64,000 nucleotides of DNA, from assembly GCF_000264495.1 (NCBI RefSeq), contig NC_017954.1, positions 248,001-312,000 of the forward strand, written 5' to 3'. A program made the translations under genes and the position numbers. Shown piece by piece: positions 22,833 to 32,372 of this stretch. Source of the DNA: Thermogladius calderae 1633. GTDB lineage: Archaea; Thermoproteota; Thermoprotei_A; Sulfolobales; Desulfurococcaceae. The notes under the pieces were generated by a model. It was not told the origin of the DNA. It ran no database searches and saw only the letters and a list, made by a program, of their open reading frames with translations. Numbering within the stretch: the first letter of the stretch is position 1; the number at the start of each line of letters is the position of its first letter.

Positions 22833-24398
22833 CTAGTGTGCCGCCCCGGCTTCTCCTAACGCTAGTACGTTGATCTGTACTTCTACGCCAGAGCCTTTTA
22901 ACAAGCCCTCTATTAACCTGGCGAGCCTGAGCTCTACGTTGCTCGAGTTCTCTAAAACACCTATTTCAACCCTGGCTATCTTCTTGCCTTTGACTAGTTC
23001 GAGGACTTTGGCTGAGACCTCCTCTAGTACCTTGTTACCTAAACCGTCCAACACTCCTTCCTCGTGTTGGAAGTAGGGGTACGTGTTGGCAAGTTGAATT
23101 GGGAATAGACCTAGGACAGGATGTACTATGAACACTTTATCGCGGCCCCACCTCTTCAACGAGTATTCTCTTAGACTTCCGAAATCTTTGCCAGCAGCCA
23201 CCAATAGGACTATACTGTCGCTCACGAGTACCTTCTCAACTAGCTGCAAGCTCTTCGACTCGACAACTCTAATTCTCGGGTTGTAGTAGGAGTCCTCGTC
23301 TAGGATCAGAAGGGCTGGGGCGTCTGGTTTGGAGACAGGGTTGAACTTGAGTAGTACGTCGGCGTGTCTCTTGACTACTTCAAACGCTCTACGTAGGCTA
23401 GGGTGCGTCTTACTCCTCTCTTCCAGTAACTCCCAGAGCCTCCCCTCTCTAATGCTCTCCTTTACAGTGTTAAGCTCCTTCTTCAAAGTGTACAGGTTGT
23501 GGAGCGCGATAAGTCTCGTACGCTCTTCGCTAGGTAGCTCTAGAAGATCCTTGGGGGTGTACCTCGAGCAGACCGGGCAGTTGCAGGGCAGGTATGTCAG
23601 TTCCTCGACCCTCTTAGTCCCACCGGGTAGCATGTACCTTCCTTCCCGCGCGTAGAGGATGTAGCTTGCGGAGTCGAAGAGGTCTGCCCCCAGCGCGACG
23701 AGGAATGGTATGATCATCGGGTGTCCTACACCAAACACGTGTATTGGTTTACCTGGGGGTAGGACTCTCTTGGCTAGACCGACATACTCTAGGAGAGGGC
23801 TGTAATCGTACTTCTCTAGTAGTACTGTAGGCGAGCCGAAAGCGAATATATGGTAGGGTGTCCTCCAAGCTCTCACAGCGGACTTCTTGAGTAGGTCGGG
23901 GTAAGGCGAGCCTTGTATAGGTAGAGCCCATAACTGGTCACTGTCCATTATAAGGGGGAGTGCCTGGAGAGCTCTTCTCCAGGTCTCTTCCACAGCACTG
24001 TACGCTTCACTCCACGTCATTTTAGTCCCTGTCGGCACGTCGAGTATGACCGCTATGTCGCTACCAATACCCTTCTGATAGCTCACGATAGTCGGATTGT
24101 CTATCTCCACGTCGCCGTATACGAGTACTTGATAACCCCCGGAGTCGGTCATTATCGTGTTGCTCCACTTCAGCTCTTCGTGTATGTCCTTGACGACGCC
24201 TTTGTTCCTCTTGTAGAACAGGTAGGCGTTGGTTATGATCGCGTTGAAACCGATCCCCAGGATTGTGTCTAGGTCGACGTCCTGTCTCACCGGGTCTACA
24301 ACAGGAAAAATATATGGTGTCTCGATAGTCCCGCGCCTTGTTCTCAGTCTACCGATTCTCCCCGCTAAGTCGTACTCTCTCACGTCGAAGTACTCCAA
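22833..24398 (-). CDS. tgtA: Archaeosine tRNA-guanine transglycosylase without PUA domain
   Basis: The 521-residue enzyme replaces guanine-15 in the tRNA D loop by preQ0 on the way to archaeosine. The catalytic (beta/alpha)8 domain has M-T-D-S-G-G-Y-Q-V, the second catalytic Asp region I-L-D-V-P-T-G, V-F-G-V-G-H-P, and the zinc site C-N-C-P-V-C with a downstream His. After about residue 330 a C1-like region follows, and the protein ends in A-G-A-A-H with no recognisable PUA domain (archaeal full-length enzymes have about 580 residues). The PUA module is encoded separately at 21619-22095. It starts two bases after the SmAP3 stop, so both are one operon. Confidence 0.93.
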   Translation of the reverse strand: MEYFDVREYDLAGRIGRLRTRRGTIETPYIFPVVDPVRQDVDLDTILGIGFNAIITNAYLFYKRNKGVVKDIHEELKWSNTIMTDSGGYQVLVYGDVEIDNPTIVSYQKGIGSDIAVILDVPTGTKMTWSEAYSAVEETWRRALQALPLIMDSDQLWALPIQGSPYPDLLKKSAVRAWRTPYHIFAFGSPTVLLEKYDYSPLLEYVGLAKRVLPPGKPIHVFGVGHPMIIPFLVALGADLFDSASYILYAREGRYMLPGGTKRVEELTYLPCNCPVCSRYTPKDLLELPSEERTRLIALHNLYTLKKELNTVKESIREGRLWELLEERSKTHPSLRRAFEVVKRHADVLLKFNPVSKPDAPALLILDEDSYYNPRIRVVESKSLQLVEKVLVSDSIVLLVAAGKDFGSLREYSLKRWGRDKVFIVHPVLGLFPIQLANTYPYFQHEEGVLDGLGNKVLEEVSAKVLELVKGKKIARVEIGVLENSSNVELRLARLIEGLLKGSGVEVQINVLALGEAGAAH

Positions 24399-24400
24399 TA

Positions 24401-24853
24401 CTATTCTCCCTTTATCATCTTACGCCTCGTCTCGAGGTACTGCTCTAGCAGCCTGTACAAGGTCTCTGCTATGGGTCCAGTGCCCTCGACACCCCTCTCG
24501 CTCACCCTATAGCGTCCCTGGACTTCTACGACTCTGGCCTCGGGTATGATCTTCACGAGGTGTTCAGGCAGCTTCATCTCCTTGATGATGATGTTCTTAA
24601 ACTCCTCTGGGTCGAACAAGGGTATCTCGAGCACTATTATCTCGCTCAACCTCTCGCCTCTCACGATCACCTTGGGGTACCTGTTCCCTTTGTCGTCCAC
24701 CGCGTTCTGTAGAAGGATGTTCAGGGAAGGCGTGTCGAACCCCACGAGCCTACCCTCGTAGGACCTCCCGTCGGCCAGGACTATTTTAACTCTCTTGTCG
24801 ATCAAGCTCGTCAGCTCGCTTGTAAGCCTCCTCGACGCGTCCAGCACGCTCAT
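24401..24853 (-). CDS. Sm-like archaeal protein with C-terminal extension (SmAP3 type)
   Basis: The 150-residue protein has an Sm fold in residues about 15-85 (Sm1: V-K-I-V-L-A-D-G-R-S-Y-E-G-R-L-V-G-F-D; Sm2: V-I-V-R-G-E-R-L-S-E-I). An additional C-terminal alpha/beta region of about 65 residues follows, as in SmAP3 of Pyrobaculum. Sm proteins form rings that bind RNA. ATG 24853 with GGTGG upstream is preferred over the longer frame starting at 24871. It is transcribed ahead of tgtA. Confidence 0.85.
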   Translation of the reverse strand: MSVLDASRRLTSELTSLIDKRVKIVLADGRSYEGRLVGFDTPSLNILLQNAVDDKGNRYPKVIVRGERLSEIIVLEIPLFDPEEFKNIIIKEMKLPEHLVKIIPEARVVEVQGRYRVSERGVEGTGPIAETLYRLLEQYLETRRKMIKGE

Positions 24854-25028
24854 AAGACCACCTTCAGGCACTTTAACCTATGTCAAAGTGGTTATTTTGA
24901 ATATTTCTCACCCTGACACCCTAATAAGCGTCCTTTCAGCGTTGACGCTGGGTTAATACTTAAAAATATCTCAACGACTTAAATAGAGCATGGTCTTAGT
25001 CCATTAGACCAAACCGTGGCCTGGTACT

Positions 25029-25379
25029 ATGCTTCAGAGATATACTTGCTCAGTAGAGGACATCGAGAGGCTGAGGTATCCCGGCGTATACAGGGTCAAG
25101 TTCAGATGTGGGGATGTGTCGATAGAGCTAGAGTTCCACGAGAAAGTTATGCCACCTCTAAAGAAGGGGGGTAACGCCACAATAGTTCTGACAGACAGCA
25201 GAGAGGAGTGCCTACAGCACTACTTCTGCGGTAAAGGTAGCGTCGTGTCCTACAGAAGCATAGGTGAGACGTACAGAGCCGTCGTCTCGATAGGGGGCTT
25301 CCTACTCGTGTTGAAGTCGAGTCAACAACTAGACCTCAAACCCCTCGACGAGGTCTACACAGGGGTCTCTGTCAGTTAG
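25029..25379 (+). CDS. rpo8: RNA polymerase subunit Rpo8 (RpoG)
   Basis: The 116-residue protein matches the pattern of the small Rpb8-like subunit found only in Thermoproteota and Korarchaeota: an N-terminal G-V-Y-R-V-K-F, C-G-K-G-S-V-V-S-Y-R in the middle, and a C-terminal V-S-I-G-G-F-L-L-V-L-K followed by L-D-E-V-Y-T-G-V-S. It is expected to be a compact OB-type subunit on the polymerase surface. A TATA-like region (ATTTAAATAG type, about 24970-24990) lies upstream. Confidence 0.72.
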   Translation: MLQRYTCSVEDIERLRYPGVYRVKFRCGDVSIELEFHEKVMPPLKKGGNATIVLTDSREECLQHYFCGKGSVVSYRSIGETYRAVVSIGGFLLVLKSSQQLDLKPLDEVYTGVSVS

Positions 25380-25447
25380 CGGTTGTTCTTGAAACTTTCG
25401 GTTGTCACCCTCAGCCAATACATGCTCCTACTTCAAGGGGATGGTTT

Positions 25448-25768
25448 TTGAAGTACTACGTCTTGAGGCTATACAAGTATATGGGCTCCAAGGAAGAGCT
25501 TGTCGAAGACGAGCTGAGGAAGCTAGGCGAGCTCATAAGGAGTAGAGTTAGGAGGAATAGGTCAGCAAAGTATATAACAATGAGTGTACTCGGGAGGAAC
25601 AGAGCTGACGGGATGTTGATCATAGGGGTGAACGAAGGCGAAGAAACGGAGATACAGTTCATAAGCGACTACATAAAGTCCAACTTCAAGCACATAACCG
25701 TAGGGGAGGTAAAGGAGTTCGGGCGGGGAGACTCACGTAGTGTACTTGAGATGCTCGTAAATTTTTGA
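25448..25768 (+). CDS. Unrecognised 106-aa protein upstream of the HerA-like ATPase
   Basis: TTG 25448 begins a mixed alpha/beta protein with a Lys/Arg-rich stretch (R-S-R-V-R-R-N-R-S) at residues 32-40 and no membrane segment. Its stop overlaps the start of the HerA-like ATPase by 4 nt, so they are translated together, and it may be that enzyme's accessory or targeting partner. I do not recognise the family. Confidence 0.6.
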   Translation: MKYYVLRLYKYMGSKEELVEDELRKLGELIRSRVRRNRSAKYITMSVLGRNRADGMLIIGVNEGEETEIQFISDYIKSNFKHITVGEVKEFGRGDSRSVLEMLVNF

Positions 25769-26862
25769 AGAGGAGGGAGAGCGTAGGGGTAATATACCCC
25801 ACGTCGCTAGGGGTGATCCCGAAATACCCGGTCCAGGAGCCCGTGAAGACTAGAGAAGTATCAAGTGAAGAGTGTATCGTCTTAGGAGAGGTAGTGAACT
25901 CTATCCCCCCAGTTGACGCGTGCGTCCCCGTAGAAGACTTGAACAAGCATATACTGGTAACCGGTGCGACGGGCTCGGGTAAGACGTTCACGGTCGCTAC
26001 ACTGGTCAACCGGCTAACTACTAGAGAATACCCGTTTAACTACAGGCCGCTCGTACTCGACTGGCATGGGGAGTACGGCCGCTTGCTGAAAAACCCCAAG
26101 GTCGTAGACCCGTTTCAGCTACCAGTCCCCCTCTTCGGAGACGAAGACCCTAACGCCTCCGTAGACTTCGCTAGTCAGGTGCTCGCCTTAACACCTGCTC
26201 AGGAGTACGTCTTGCTCAAGGCCTTCGAGAACCTTAGGGGTTGGGACCACCTAGACTTAACAGGCGTTATCGAGACGCTCGAGAAGATGGTAGACGAGTC
26301 TGGGTGGTTCAGGGAAAGCCGTCTCTCGCTCATGAGAAAGTTGAGGAGGCTCGTTGTAGGTAAGTACAGAGGCCTGTTTAAGGAGACGAGGATTGGGTTC
26401 CTCGATAACGCGAGGAGCCCCCTAGTAATAGACCTGTCCAGAGTGGGAGATCTGACCATCAGGAGGGTCTACGTGGCCGCTCTCCTCAAGAAGATCTTCG
26501 ATTTGGCTGTCCGTGGCGAGTTCGGGGTCAGCAAGCTACTCGTAGTCGTGGAGGAGGCTAGGAACCTCCTAGGGAAGGAGAACCATGTGGACGTGTTGGT
26601 AAAAATGCTAGACGAAGTGCGAAAGTTCGGGGTTGGTCTTGTAGTGGTCTCTCAGTCACCCTCGTCACTTGTGGAGGACGTGATGGTGAACACCTCTACT
26701 AAGATCGTGCACTCGGTGAAGTCCGCAGTGGACTTGGAGGTGTTGGATAAAGCGACTAATATGCCGGTCGAACTGAGAGAGGTGATACCTTACCTGGACA
26801 AAGGAGAAGCGGTTTTATTCTCGGGTCTGTACAAAAAACCTCTATTGGTAAAAGTGGTTTAG
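25765..26862 (+). CDS. HerA/FtsK-superfamily ATPase without HAS barrel
   Basis: This 365-residue P-loop ATPase of the HerA group is a hexameric DNA pump family. Walker A G-A-T-G-S-G-K-T (about residues 67-74) is followed by D-W-H-G-E-Y (HerA-type), Walker B V-V-V-E-E-A-R-N, and S-Q-S-P-S near the sensor region. The N-terminal HAS beta-barrel of canonical HerA is missing or reduced to about 50 residues. No nurA nuclease is adjacent; the partner is the unrecognised 106-aa protein. Its 3' end overlaps the convergent thermosome gene by 4 nt. Confidence 0.85.
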   Translation: MKRRESVGVIYPTSLGVIPKYPVQEPVKTREVSSEECIVLGEVVNSIPPVDACVPVEDLNKHILVTGATGSGKTFTVATLVNRLTTREYPFNYRPLVLDWHGEYGRLLKNPKVVDPFQLPVPLFGDEDPNASVDFASQVLALTPAQEYVLLKAFENLRGWDHLDLTGVIETLEKMVDESGWFRESRLSLMRKLRRLVVGKYRGLFKETRIGFLDNARSPLVIDLSRVGDLTIRRVYVAALLKKIFDLAVRGEFGVSKLLVVVEEARNLLGKENHVDVLVKMLDEVRKFGVGLVVVSQSPSSLVEDVMVNTSTKIVHSVKSAVDLEVLDKATNMPVELREVIPYLDKGEAVLFSGLYKKPLLVKVV

Positions 26863-28508
26863 TCTTCCTCTTTCTTCTCTTCCTCGCCGGGCTTCTTGCC
26901 GGTCTCGGCGCCCTTCTCTTTCGCCTTACTGGCAGCTATCACGTCGTCGATTCTCAGTATTATCGTAGCAGCCTCTGTACCCGCCTTTATCGCGTTGGCT
27001 ATGACACTCAACGGCTCTATTACGCCTCTCTCCATCATGTTGACGAGGTCACCGCTGTTAAGGTCCACGCCAGTCCAGGTTCCCTCCTCCCTCTCGTGAG
27101 AGGCCCTCAGTTTCATAATTATGTCTACTGGGTCTAGACCCGCGTTCTCGACGAGCGTGACAACCAGCCCTTCTAGAGCCTTCGCGAAAGCCTCCACGGC
27201 AAGTTGCTCCTTACCGCCAACCTTTGTGGCGAACCTCCTAATGTGTTTCGCTAGTTCAGCCTCTACCGCTCCGCCTCCCGCAACGATCTTGCCGTCCCTT
27301 ATAACGTCCGCAACCGCGGACAGGGCGTCCCTCATACTCCTCTCGGCTTCGTCTACGAGCCTCTCTAGACCTCCCCTTATCACGATGCTGACAGACCTCG
27401 GGTTCTTGCAGCCCTCTACGAACACCATCTTGTCCTCTCCGATCTTCCTCTCTTCTACGAGCGCGGCGTAGCCTAGGTCTTCGGGCTTCAGGTCGTCGAT
27501 GTTACTAACTATCCTCCCACCAGTAGCTCTCTCGAGCTTCTCGAGGTCGCTCCTCTTCACCCTCCTGACTGCTAGTATACCCTTCTTAGCAAGGAAGTGC
27601 TGGGCAACCTCGTCAATACCCTTCTGAGTAATAACAACGTTAGCACCGGTAGTGGCGATCTTATCCACCATCTTCTGGAGGATGTTCTCCTCCTGCTCTA
27701 GGAAAGCCCTTAGCTGGTTGGGGTCGCTAATTCTTATCTCGGCGTCTATCTCGGGCTTCTCTATCTCGAGTGGGGCGTCTAGTAGCGCGATCTTCGCGTT
27801 CTCCACTCTCCTAGGCATACCAGGGTGTACGACCTCCTTGTCGAGGACAATACCGTAGACGAGCGTCGAGTCTAGTAGAGCCCCGCCGTACTTCTTGATT
27901 ATCTGGACGTTGTCTAGGTCGATGTAGTACTTGTCACCCCTCTTCTCGACGATCTGCCTTACCGCTTTCACCGCCATCTCGGCGAAGTAGTCTCTGGCGT
28001 CGTGTACGGCTTTACTTGTTAGAGACGTCTTTGCCACTTTCTTCAGGAGCTCCTCGTTGTTTATGTCTATCGGGACTGCTATCTGGTCTAGTAGCTTCAA
28101 AGTCTCTTCCATGGCCTTCCTATAACCGCTCACGATCACCGTCGGGTGTATGTTCTTAGCCAACAACTCCTCAGCCTGTTTTAGTAGCTCGCCAGCGAAG
28201 ACCACAGCCCTCTTAGTCCCGTCTCCGACCTCGTTGTCCTGGCTCTTAGCTACCTGGACGAGCATCTTGGCAGCGGGGTGCTGTATCTCGGCCTTGTCTA
28301 GGATCGTAGCGCCGTCGTTTGTGATCGTGACGTCTCCGAGAGCGTCGACGAGCATCTTGTCCATACCCTTGGGTCCATAGGTCGTCTTGACCATCTCGGC
28401 AACTGCCCTAGCAGCCATTATGTTTGTACGGAGCGCGTCTCTACCGGCTGTCCTCTGAGTTCCCTCCTTCAATATTAACACGGGTATACCGGTTGGCTCA
28501 ATTGTCAT
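26859..28508 (-). CDS. Thermosome subunit (group II chaperonin)
   Basis: The 549-residue subunit belongs to the double-ring chaperonin that folds proteins. Signatures are [28 protein letters not shown] near residue 95, the central apical domain, G-G-G-A-V-E-A-E-L and the C-terminal acidic/Lys tail (G-E-E-E-K-K-E-E-D) that projects into the cavity. ATG 28506-28508 has GGTGGA upstream and a strong TATA box about 50 nt away. Whether it is alpha, beta or gamma cannot be told. Confidence 0.97.
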   Translation of the reverse strand: MTIEPTGIPVLILKEGTQRTAGRDALRTNIMAARAVAEMVKTTYGPKGMDKMLVDALGDVTITNDGATILDKAEIQHPAAKMLVQVAKSQDNEVGDGTKRAVVFAGELLKQAEELLAKNIHPTVIVSGYRKAMEETLKLLDQIAVPIDINNEELLKKVAKTSLTSKAVHDARDYFAEMAVKAVRQIVEKRGDKYYIDLDNVQIIKKYGGALLDSTLVYGIVLDKEVVHPGMPRRVENAKIALLDAPLEIEKPEIDAEIRISDPNQLRAFLEQEENILQKMVDKIATTGANVVITQKGIDEVAQHFLAKKGILAVRRVKRSDLEKLERATGGRIVSNIDDLKPEDLGYAALVEERKIGEDKMVFVEGCKNPRSVSIVIRGGLERLVDEAERSMRDALSAVADVIRDGKIVAGGGAVEAELAKHIRRFATKVGGKEQLAVEAFAKALEGLVVTLVENAGLDPVDIIMKLRASHEREEGTWTGVDLNSGDLVNMMERGVIEPLSVIANAIKAGTEAATIILRIDDVIAASKAKEKGAETGKKPGEEEKKEED

Positions 28509-28556
28509 CTACTCCACCTGCGAGGAACACGATCCTAGAGGAGATGATGATAAGAC

Positions 28557-28567
28557 TTCTATATAAA
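28557..28567 (-). promoter_or_regulatory. TATA box of the thermosome gene
   Basis: On the reverse strand GTTTATATAG lies about 50 nt upstream of ATG 28508, predicting a start near 28535 and a leader of about 25 nt carrying the GGTGGA ribosome-binding site. Confidence 0.55.
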
Positions 28568-28578
28568 CTTAACTTCGG

Positions 28579-28842
28579 TCAGCGAGGAGTTAACGAGTAC
28601 TGCCCAGCTAACGCCTCACTCTTGTACTCCTCCACGCTCCACGTCTGGACCCTGTAATACTCGTTTATCACCGGGTCTTCAACCACTACTTTAGGGTCTA
28701 CATCGTCGTCTAGTAAGACGATAATATTCATCCCTACCACACGCGCTCCCTTGACCCCCCTAATCTTGAACAAGTGTATTAATGCCGTCGCTATACAGCC
28801 GGGGCATCCAACGCTTTTGATCCTCATTACAAGCCTCTTCAT
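28579..28842 (-). CDS. Heavy-metal-associated (HMA) domain-like protein
   Basis: The 87-residue protein has the beta-alpha-beta-beta-alpha-beta layout of HMA/ferredoxin-like metallochaperones and a G-C-P-G-C pair near residues 13-17 in place of the usual M-x-C-x-x-C. A role in metal or thiol handling is possible but unproven. M-K-R-L-V at 28842 is preferred as start over ATG 28851. It lies just upstream of the thermosome gene on the same strand but has its own region. Confidence 0.55.
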   Translation of the reverse strand: MKRLVMRIKSVGCPGCIATALIHLFKIRGVKGARVVGMNIIVLLDDDVDPKVVVEDPVINEYYRVQTWSVEEYKSEALAGQYSLTPR

Positions 28843-28925
28843 ATCGTTCACCAGGGTGTATTCATGTCTTAAGACATTTGAAGCAACTGATTAAACTTAC
28901 CCTATTTGCCTACAGTGAACTTGTC

Positions 28926-30329
28926 CTACCGCTCTCCAAACTCTCTCCTGTACTTGTCTGCCAGGGTCTGGCTCCAGTTACCCACGTCTCTTAGTCTGCC
29001 AAGGAAGAACCTGAGGACGGGCGGCTCGTAAACCCACTCGAGCCCCTTGACTACGTCTCTGTTCTCGTAGAGCCATACAAGCCTGTCCACGAGGTACTCT
29101 ACGTGGCTTCTCAAGTAAGTCTTCCTCGGGAATGCTAGTCTCATTAGCTCGAGGGCTGGGTACTCCTCTCTCCCGTCAGGTAGCCTGTCGTTGGATATAG
29201 CACCTCGCTCCATCCCCCTGATGCCGGACGCTATGTAGAAGGCGGCCGTTAAAGCCCCCGCGGGGTACCTATTGCGGGGGACGTTCTCTAGGAACTTCAA
29301 CGCGTCAACGTGGATGCCGAGACCGCCTGGTGGTTTAACAACGGGTACACCCGCCTTATCTAGCTCCCTTACACCGTATCTTATGAGCTCTATCTCGGAC
29401 CCTATCAACTCTTCTTCGGTTAGCTGCCTTAGACCCATTGCGAGAGCTGCGATCTCCTTGACAGACATACCGCCGTAGGATAGGAAGCCCTCGAAAACCG
29501 GGAGTAGTACGGCTATTTTCTCGTAGAGCTCTCTATTGTTTGTAGCAAGTAGACCCCCTCTAACCGAGCCCGCTTTACGTGCACTCATGTAGAATACGTC
29601 GGCGTGACTGGCGAACTCTTTAATTATCTTGCCGAGAGGCCAAGACCCTAGTTCGCGTTCCTTTACGAAGTAGGAGTTCCAGTCTATCATACTACCGTCT
29701 ATAACTAGTGGTACACCATACCTCTCGCAGATCTCTTTGACCAGCTTAATGTTCTCCATCGAAACAGGCTGACCGCCTAGGAGGTTCGCGAGCGCCTCGA
29801 CTCTGACGAACGCCGTCCTCTCGTGGTTACGTGCCAGGAACTCCTCTAGCCTCACGGTATCCATGTTGCCCTTGAACGGGTGTTCGCTGGACGCGTCGAG
29901 CGCCTCCGGGATGGGCAGCTCCACTAGAACCCCTCCCGCGAGCTCGACGTGGGCTCTGGTCGTAGTGAAGTGGAAGTTGGTGACCACGAAACTACCCTGT
30001 CTTACGAGCGTCCTCGCTATCAAGTGCTCGGCGGCCCGGCCCTGGTGGACCGGTAGTGTGTACTTGAAGCCGAGCACTTCCTCCACCGCCCTCGCAAGCT
30101 CCTCGTAGGTGTTGCTACCGGCGTACGCGTCTTGGGCACTTACCATGCCGGCCAGCTGCTCAACGGTCATAGCGTTAACTCCGCTGTCTGTCAACATGTC
30201 TAGGAACACGTCGTCGGCTTTCAGTAAGAAGGTGTTAAACCCTGCTTCTCTAATAGCGAGCAGTCTTTCTTCCAAGGATGGGAACCTAATCTTCTCTACG
30301 ACGCGTACTCTGAACCCTTCTACCCGAAT
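28926..30329 (-). CDS. Tryptophanase / tyrosine phenol-lyase family PLP enzyme, probable ATT start
   Basis: This PLP-dependent beta-eliminating lyase would split tryptophan (or tyrosine) to indole (or phenol), pyruvate and ammonia. Family motifs are L-T-D-S-G-V-N-A-M, D-A-Y-A-G-S, the H-Q-G-R-A-A-E site, D-G-S-M-I-D and the PLP Lys in M-S-A-R-K-A-G-S. The first standard start (TTG 30275) cuts into homologous sequence: F-R-V-R-V-V-E-K-I precedes it, as at the N-terminus of this family. No ATG, GTG or TTG lies between the upstream stop and 30275. ATT 30329 has GGGGG about 5-9 nt upstream and lies close to the transcript start predicted from a TATA element near 30350, giving 467 residues. Confidence 0.88.
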   Translation of the reverse strand: MRVEGFRVRVVEKIRFPSLEERLLAIREAGFNTFLLKADDVFLDMLTDSGVNAMTVEQLAGMVSAQDAYAGSNTYEELARAVEEVLGFKYTLPVHQGRAAEHLIARTLVRQGSFVVTNFHFTTTRAHVELAGGVLVELPIPEALDASSEHPFKGNMDTVRLEEFLARNHERTAFVRVEALANLLGGQPVSMENIKLVKEICERYGVPLVIDGSMIDWNSYFVKERELGSWPLGKIIKEFASHADVFYMSARKAGSVRGGLLATNNRELYEKIAVLLPVFEGFLSYGGMSVKEIAALAMGLRQLTEEELIGSEIELIRYGVRELDKAGVPVVKPPGGLGIHVDALKFLENVPRNRYPAGALTAAFYIASGIRGMERGAISNDRLPDGREEYPALELMRLAFPRKTYLRSHVEYLVDRLVWLYENRDVVKGLEWVYEPPVLRFFLGRLRDVGNWSQTLADKYRREFGER

Positions 30330-30345
30330 GTAACCCCCGTTCCTC

Positions 30346-30358
30346 GATCTTACCTGTA
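30346..30358 (-). promoter_or_regulatory. TATA box of the tryptophanase-like gene
   Basis: On the reverse strand GCGTATTTATACAG lies about 22-25 nt upstream of ATT 30329. Its position supports a transcript that begins close to the proposed ATT start. Confidence 0.45.
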
Positions 30359-30437
30359 TAAATACGCATCACCGAAATATGGTACACTATTATGTTTGAG
30401 TATATAACTGTTACGCTACATATGGGGGAGGCAAGCC

Positions 30438-32372
30438 CTACGCGCTAAAGACGTCTTCCGGCGTTGGTAGCTCCTTCCTCACTTTCTCGAGTAACCTCAA
30501 GTAGTACCCAAGGTCTATGTCCTCGGCGCCGGCCTCCTCGTCGTAGACGGCGAGACCACTCTTCAGCGCGATTAACTGGTGTGCCGCGCCGTCTCCTTCC
30601 AGGACGTACCTGGGCGGCCTCTTGTAGGAGCCTCTCGCACGCCTAGACCTAGTCATGAGGAGGAGCCTAACGTCGACGTTCTCTAACAGCCTCCTCTCAT
30701 AGTCCTTCACGACGTCGTAGGCGGCGCTAAGAGCCTCGGCCATGCTCGAGGGGTCTCTCGCCTCGGTCAACTTACTGAACGCTTCAAGCTCTGCCTGTCT
30801 CACGATCTCGGGGGTATCCCTCCTGACGGCTAGTACACCCTTTATCTTCAAGCCCCCCTCGTGGAGTAACCCGTAGTACCTGTTGGCTACGCCCCTGCTA
30901 CCGTTTAGTTCTCTGGGGAGGTACAGCCACACGTAGTAGGCCTCTACCTTAGTCTTGTAACCAGTAGCCCTCTCTATGGCCGTGGCCAGCTCCGCGCAGT
31001 ACTCCGCGTCGGCTACACCACCTATGAACAGGCTGTCTACAATGGCGTGCACTACTTTGTAGCCCCTCTTGGCGACTTCCTCCGAGGCTCTCTTCATTAT
31101 CTCTCTACTCGTAGCCGTGACAGCTTCGTGCGCCATTATAGAGCCGAACAAGCTGTTCCTGTAGCCTAGATAGCCGAAGCTGGCCACAAGAAGCCACTTA
31201 ACAGCACTCCTCCTTTCATAGTACAGTTCGTCGCCTGTAGCCTCGTAGAGCTGCTCGTAGAGCTCTTTCAGCTCTAGCAGTCTCTCCAGGCTCATAGGAA
31301 CGACCCCTCTCCTGTCCACGCATACCTCTTTGGCGGCGTAGTCTAGGCTTATTCTGCTACCGCAACCAGGGTCGTTCACAGTCTCGCCCGAGATGTTCAG
31401 TTTGGCAATAATAGACGGGTAGAGACTCTTGAAATCGACCTGGCACACCCCCCAGTAAAGGCCCGGCCTAGGCTTAAACACCACGCCTCCGCGGTCGAGT
31501 AACATCAGGTCTGTTATCCGCCTAAAATACTCCGGCCTAGAGTGGTCTTTCCTGACAATGTACCTCAAGTCTCTAGACACGAGCACCTCGATGGTAGTGA
31601 GCAGTCTACCTATCGTAACGTTGTTCATGAGGCTTAGTGGTGTGAAAGACAGCCTAGACCACTCGAAGTACTCGTGGGGGCTGAAAGCGCCTCCTAGAAC
31701 CCACTTCCCAACAGACTTATTCACCTCCGGGTACGTCGATACAAGCCTGAGATAAACACTGGGCTCCGTGAACACTAGTAGTGGCTGGTACTCGGCTATG
31801 TAGACAGCCAGGTCCCTCACAGTATGGAACTTAACGGGGGTCTTACCGCCGATTAGGTAGGCCCCGTTCCTGACGTCCACGACCAAACTCCTGAGACCAG
31901 GGTCTCTCTCGCTAGGCCTCCAAGCTGTGGTAAAACCCTTGCTGGTCTCGCAGACCCTGGTTAGAGGTCTAACACCCCTCTTGTACAGGGACTCGACCAA
32001 CGGGTGAGGGTACTTGTTGACCGGTCTCAAGCCCCTCTTCTCGGCGGTACTCGTGATCCTTCTCAGCTCGTGTAAGCTCTTGACAGAGAAGACCACTATC
32101 TCCTCTCTATCCCTGTAGTAGGGTGGTGTAAACCACTCCTCGACCCACGCGTTCTCTACGATACCCTCGTAGACAAGCTCCCTGGATACAGCGTACGGGT
32201 CGGGTGCCTCTATGTAACCGTAGAAGCGCAGGCCGACTGGCAGCTCTCTGACCACGCCAGAGCTTTCGTCGAATAGCTCTAGGACGACGCCTCCACTAGG
32301 CGATGGTCTCGCGTCTAGGATCCATAGCCCTCTCTCTTTGTTGTTACACTCACTTACACTGTTTACCTTCAT
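30438..32372 (-). CDS. dpo2: Inactivated family B DNA polymerase, Dpo2/PolB2 type
   Basis: The 644-residue protein keeps the family B layout, but key residues are changed. Motif A is intact (D-F-K-S-L-Y-P-S-I-I, Asp 313). Motif B keeps its Lys (392), but the usual N-S-x-Y-G reads V-A-S-F-G. Motif C, normally Y-G-D-T-D-S, reads H-A-I-V-D-S, so the first catalytic Asp is Ile 444 while Asp 446 remains. The exonuclease D-I-E motif is absent (V-V-D-V-R near 165). Crenarchaeal Dpo2 enzymes carry such disrupted motifs and are linked to damage tolerance in Sulfolobus. It overlaps the small gene upstream by 23 nt and forms a three-gene cassette. Confidence 0.85.
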   Translation of the reverse strand: MKVNSVSECNNKERGLWILDARPSPSGGVVLELFDESSGVVRELPVGLRFYGYIEAPDPYAVSRELVYEGIVENAWVEEWFTPPYYRDREEIVVFSVKSLHELRRITSTAEKRGLRPVNKYPHPLVESLYKRGVRPLTRVCETSKGFTTAWRPSERDPGLRSLVVDVRNGAYLIGGKTPVKFHTVRDLAVYIAEYQPLLVFTEPSVYLRLVSTYPEVNKSVGKWVLGGAFSPHEYFEWSRLSFTPLSLMNNVTIGRLLTTIEVLVSRDLRYIVRKDHSRPEYFRRITDLMLLDRGGVVFKPRPGLYWGVCQVDFKSLYPSIIAKLNISGETVNDPGCGSRISLDYAAKEVCVDRRGVVPMSLERLLELKELYEQLYEATGDELYYERRSAVKWLLVASFGYLGYRNSLFGSIMAHEAVTATSREIMKRASEEVAKRGYKVVHAIVDSLFIGGVADAEYCAELATAIERATGYKTKVEAYYVWLYLPRELNGSRGVANRYYGLLHEGGLKIKGVLAVRRDTPEIVRQAELEAFSKLTEARDPSSMAEALSAAYDVVKDYERRLLENVDVRLLLMTRSRRARGSYKRPPRYVLEGDGAAHQLIALKSGLAVYDEEAGAEDIDLGYYLRLLEKVRKELPTPEDVFSA

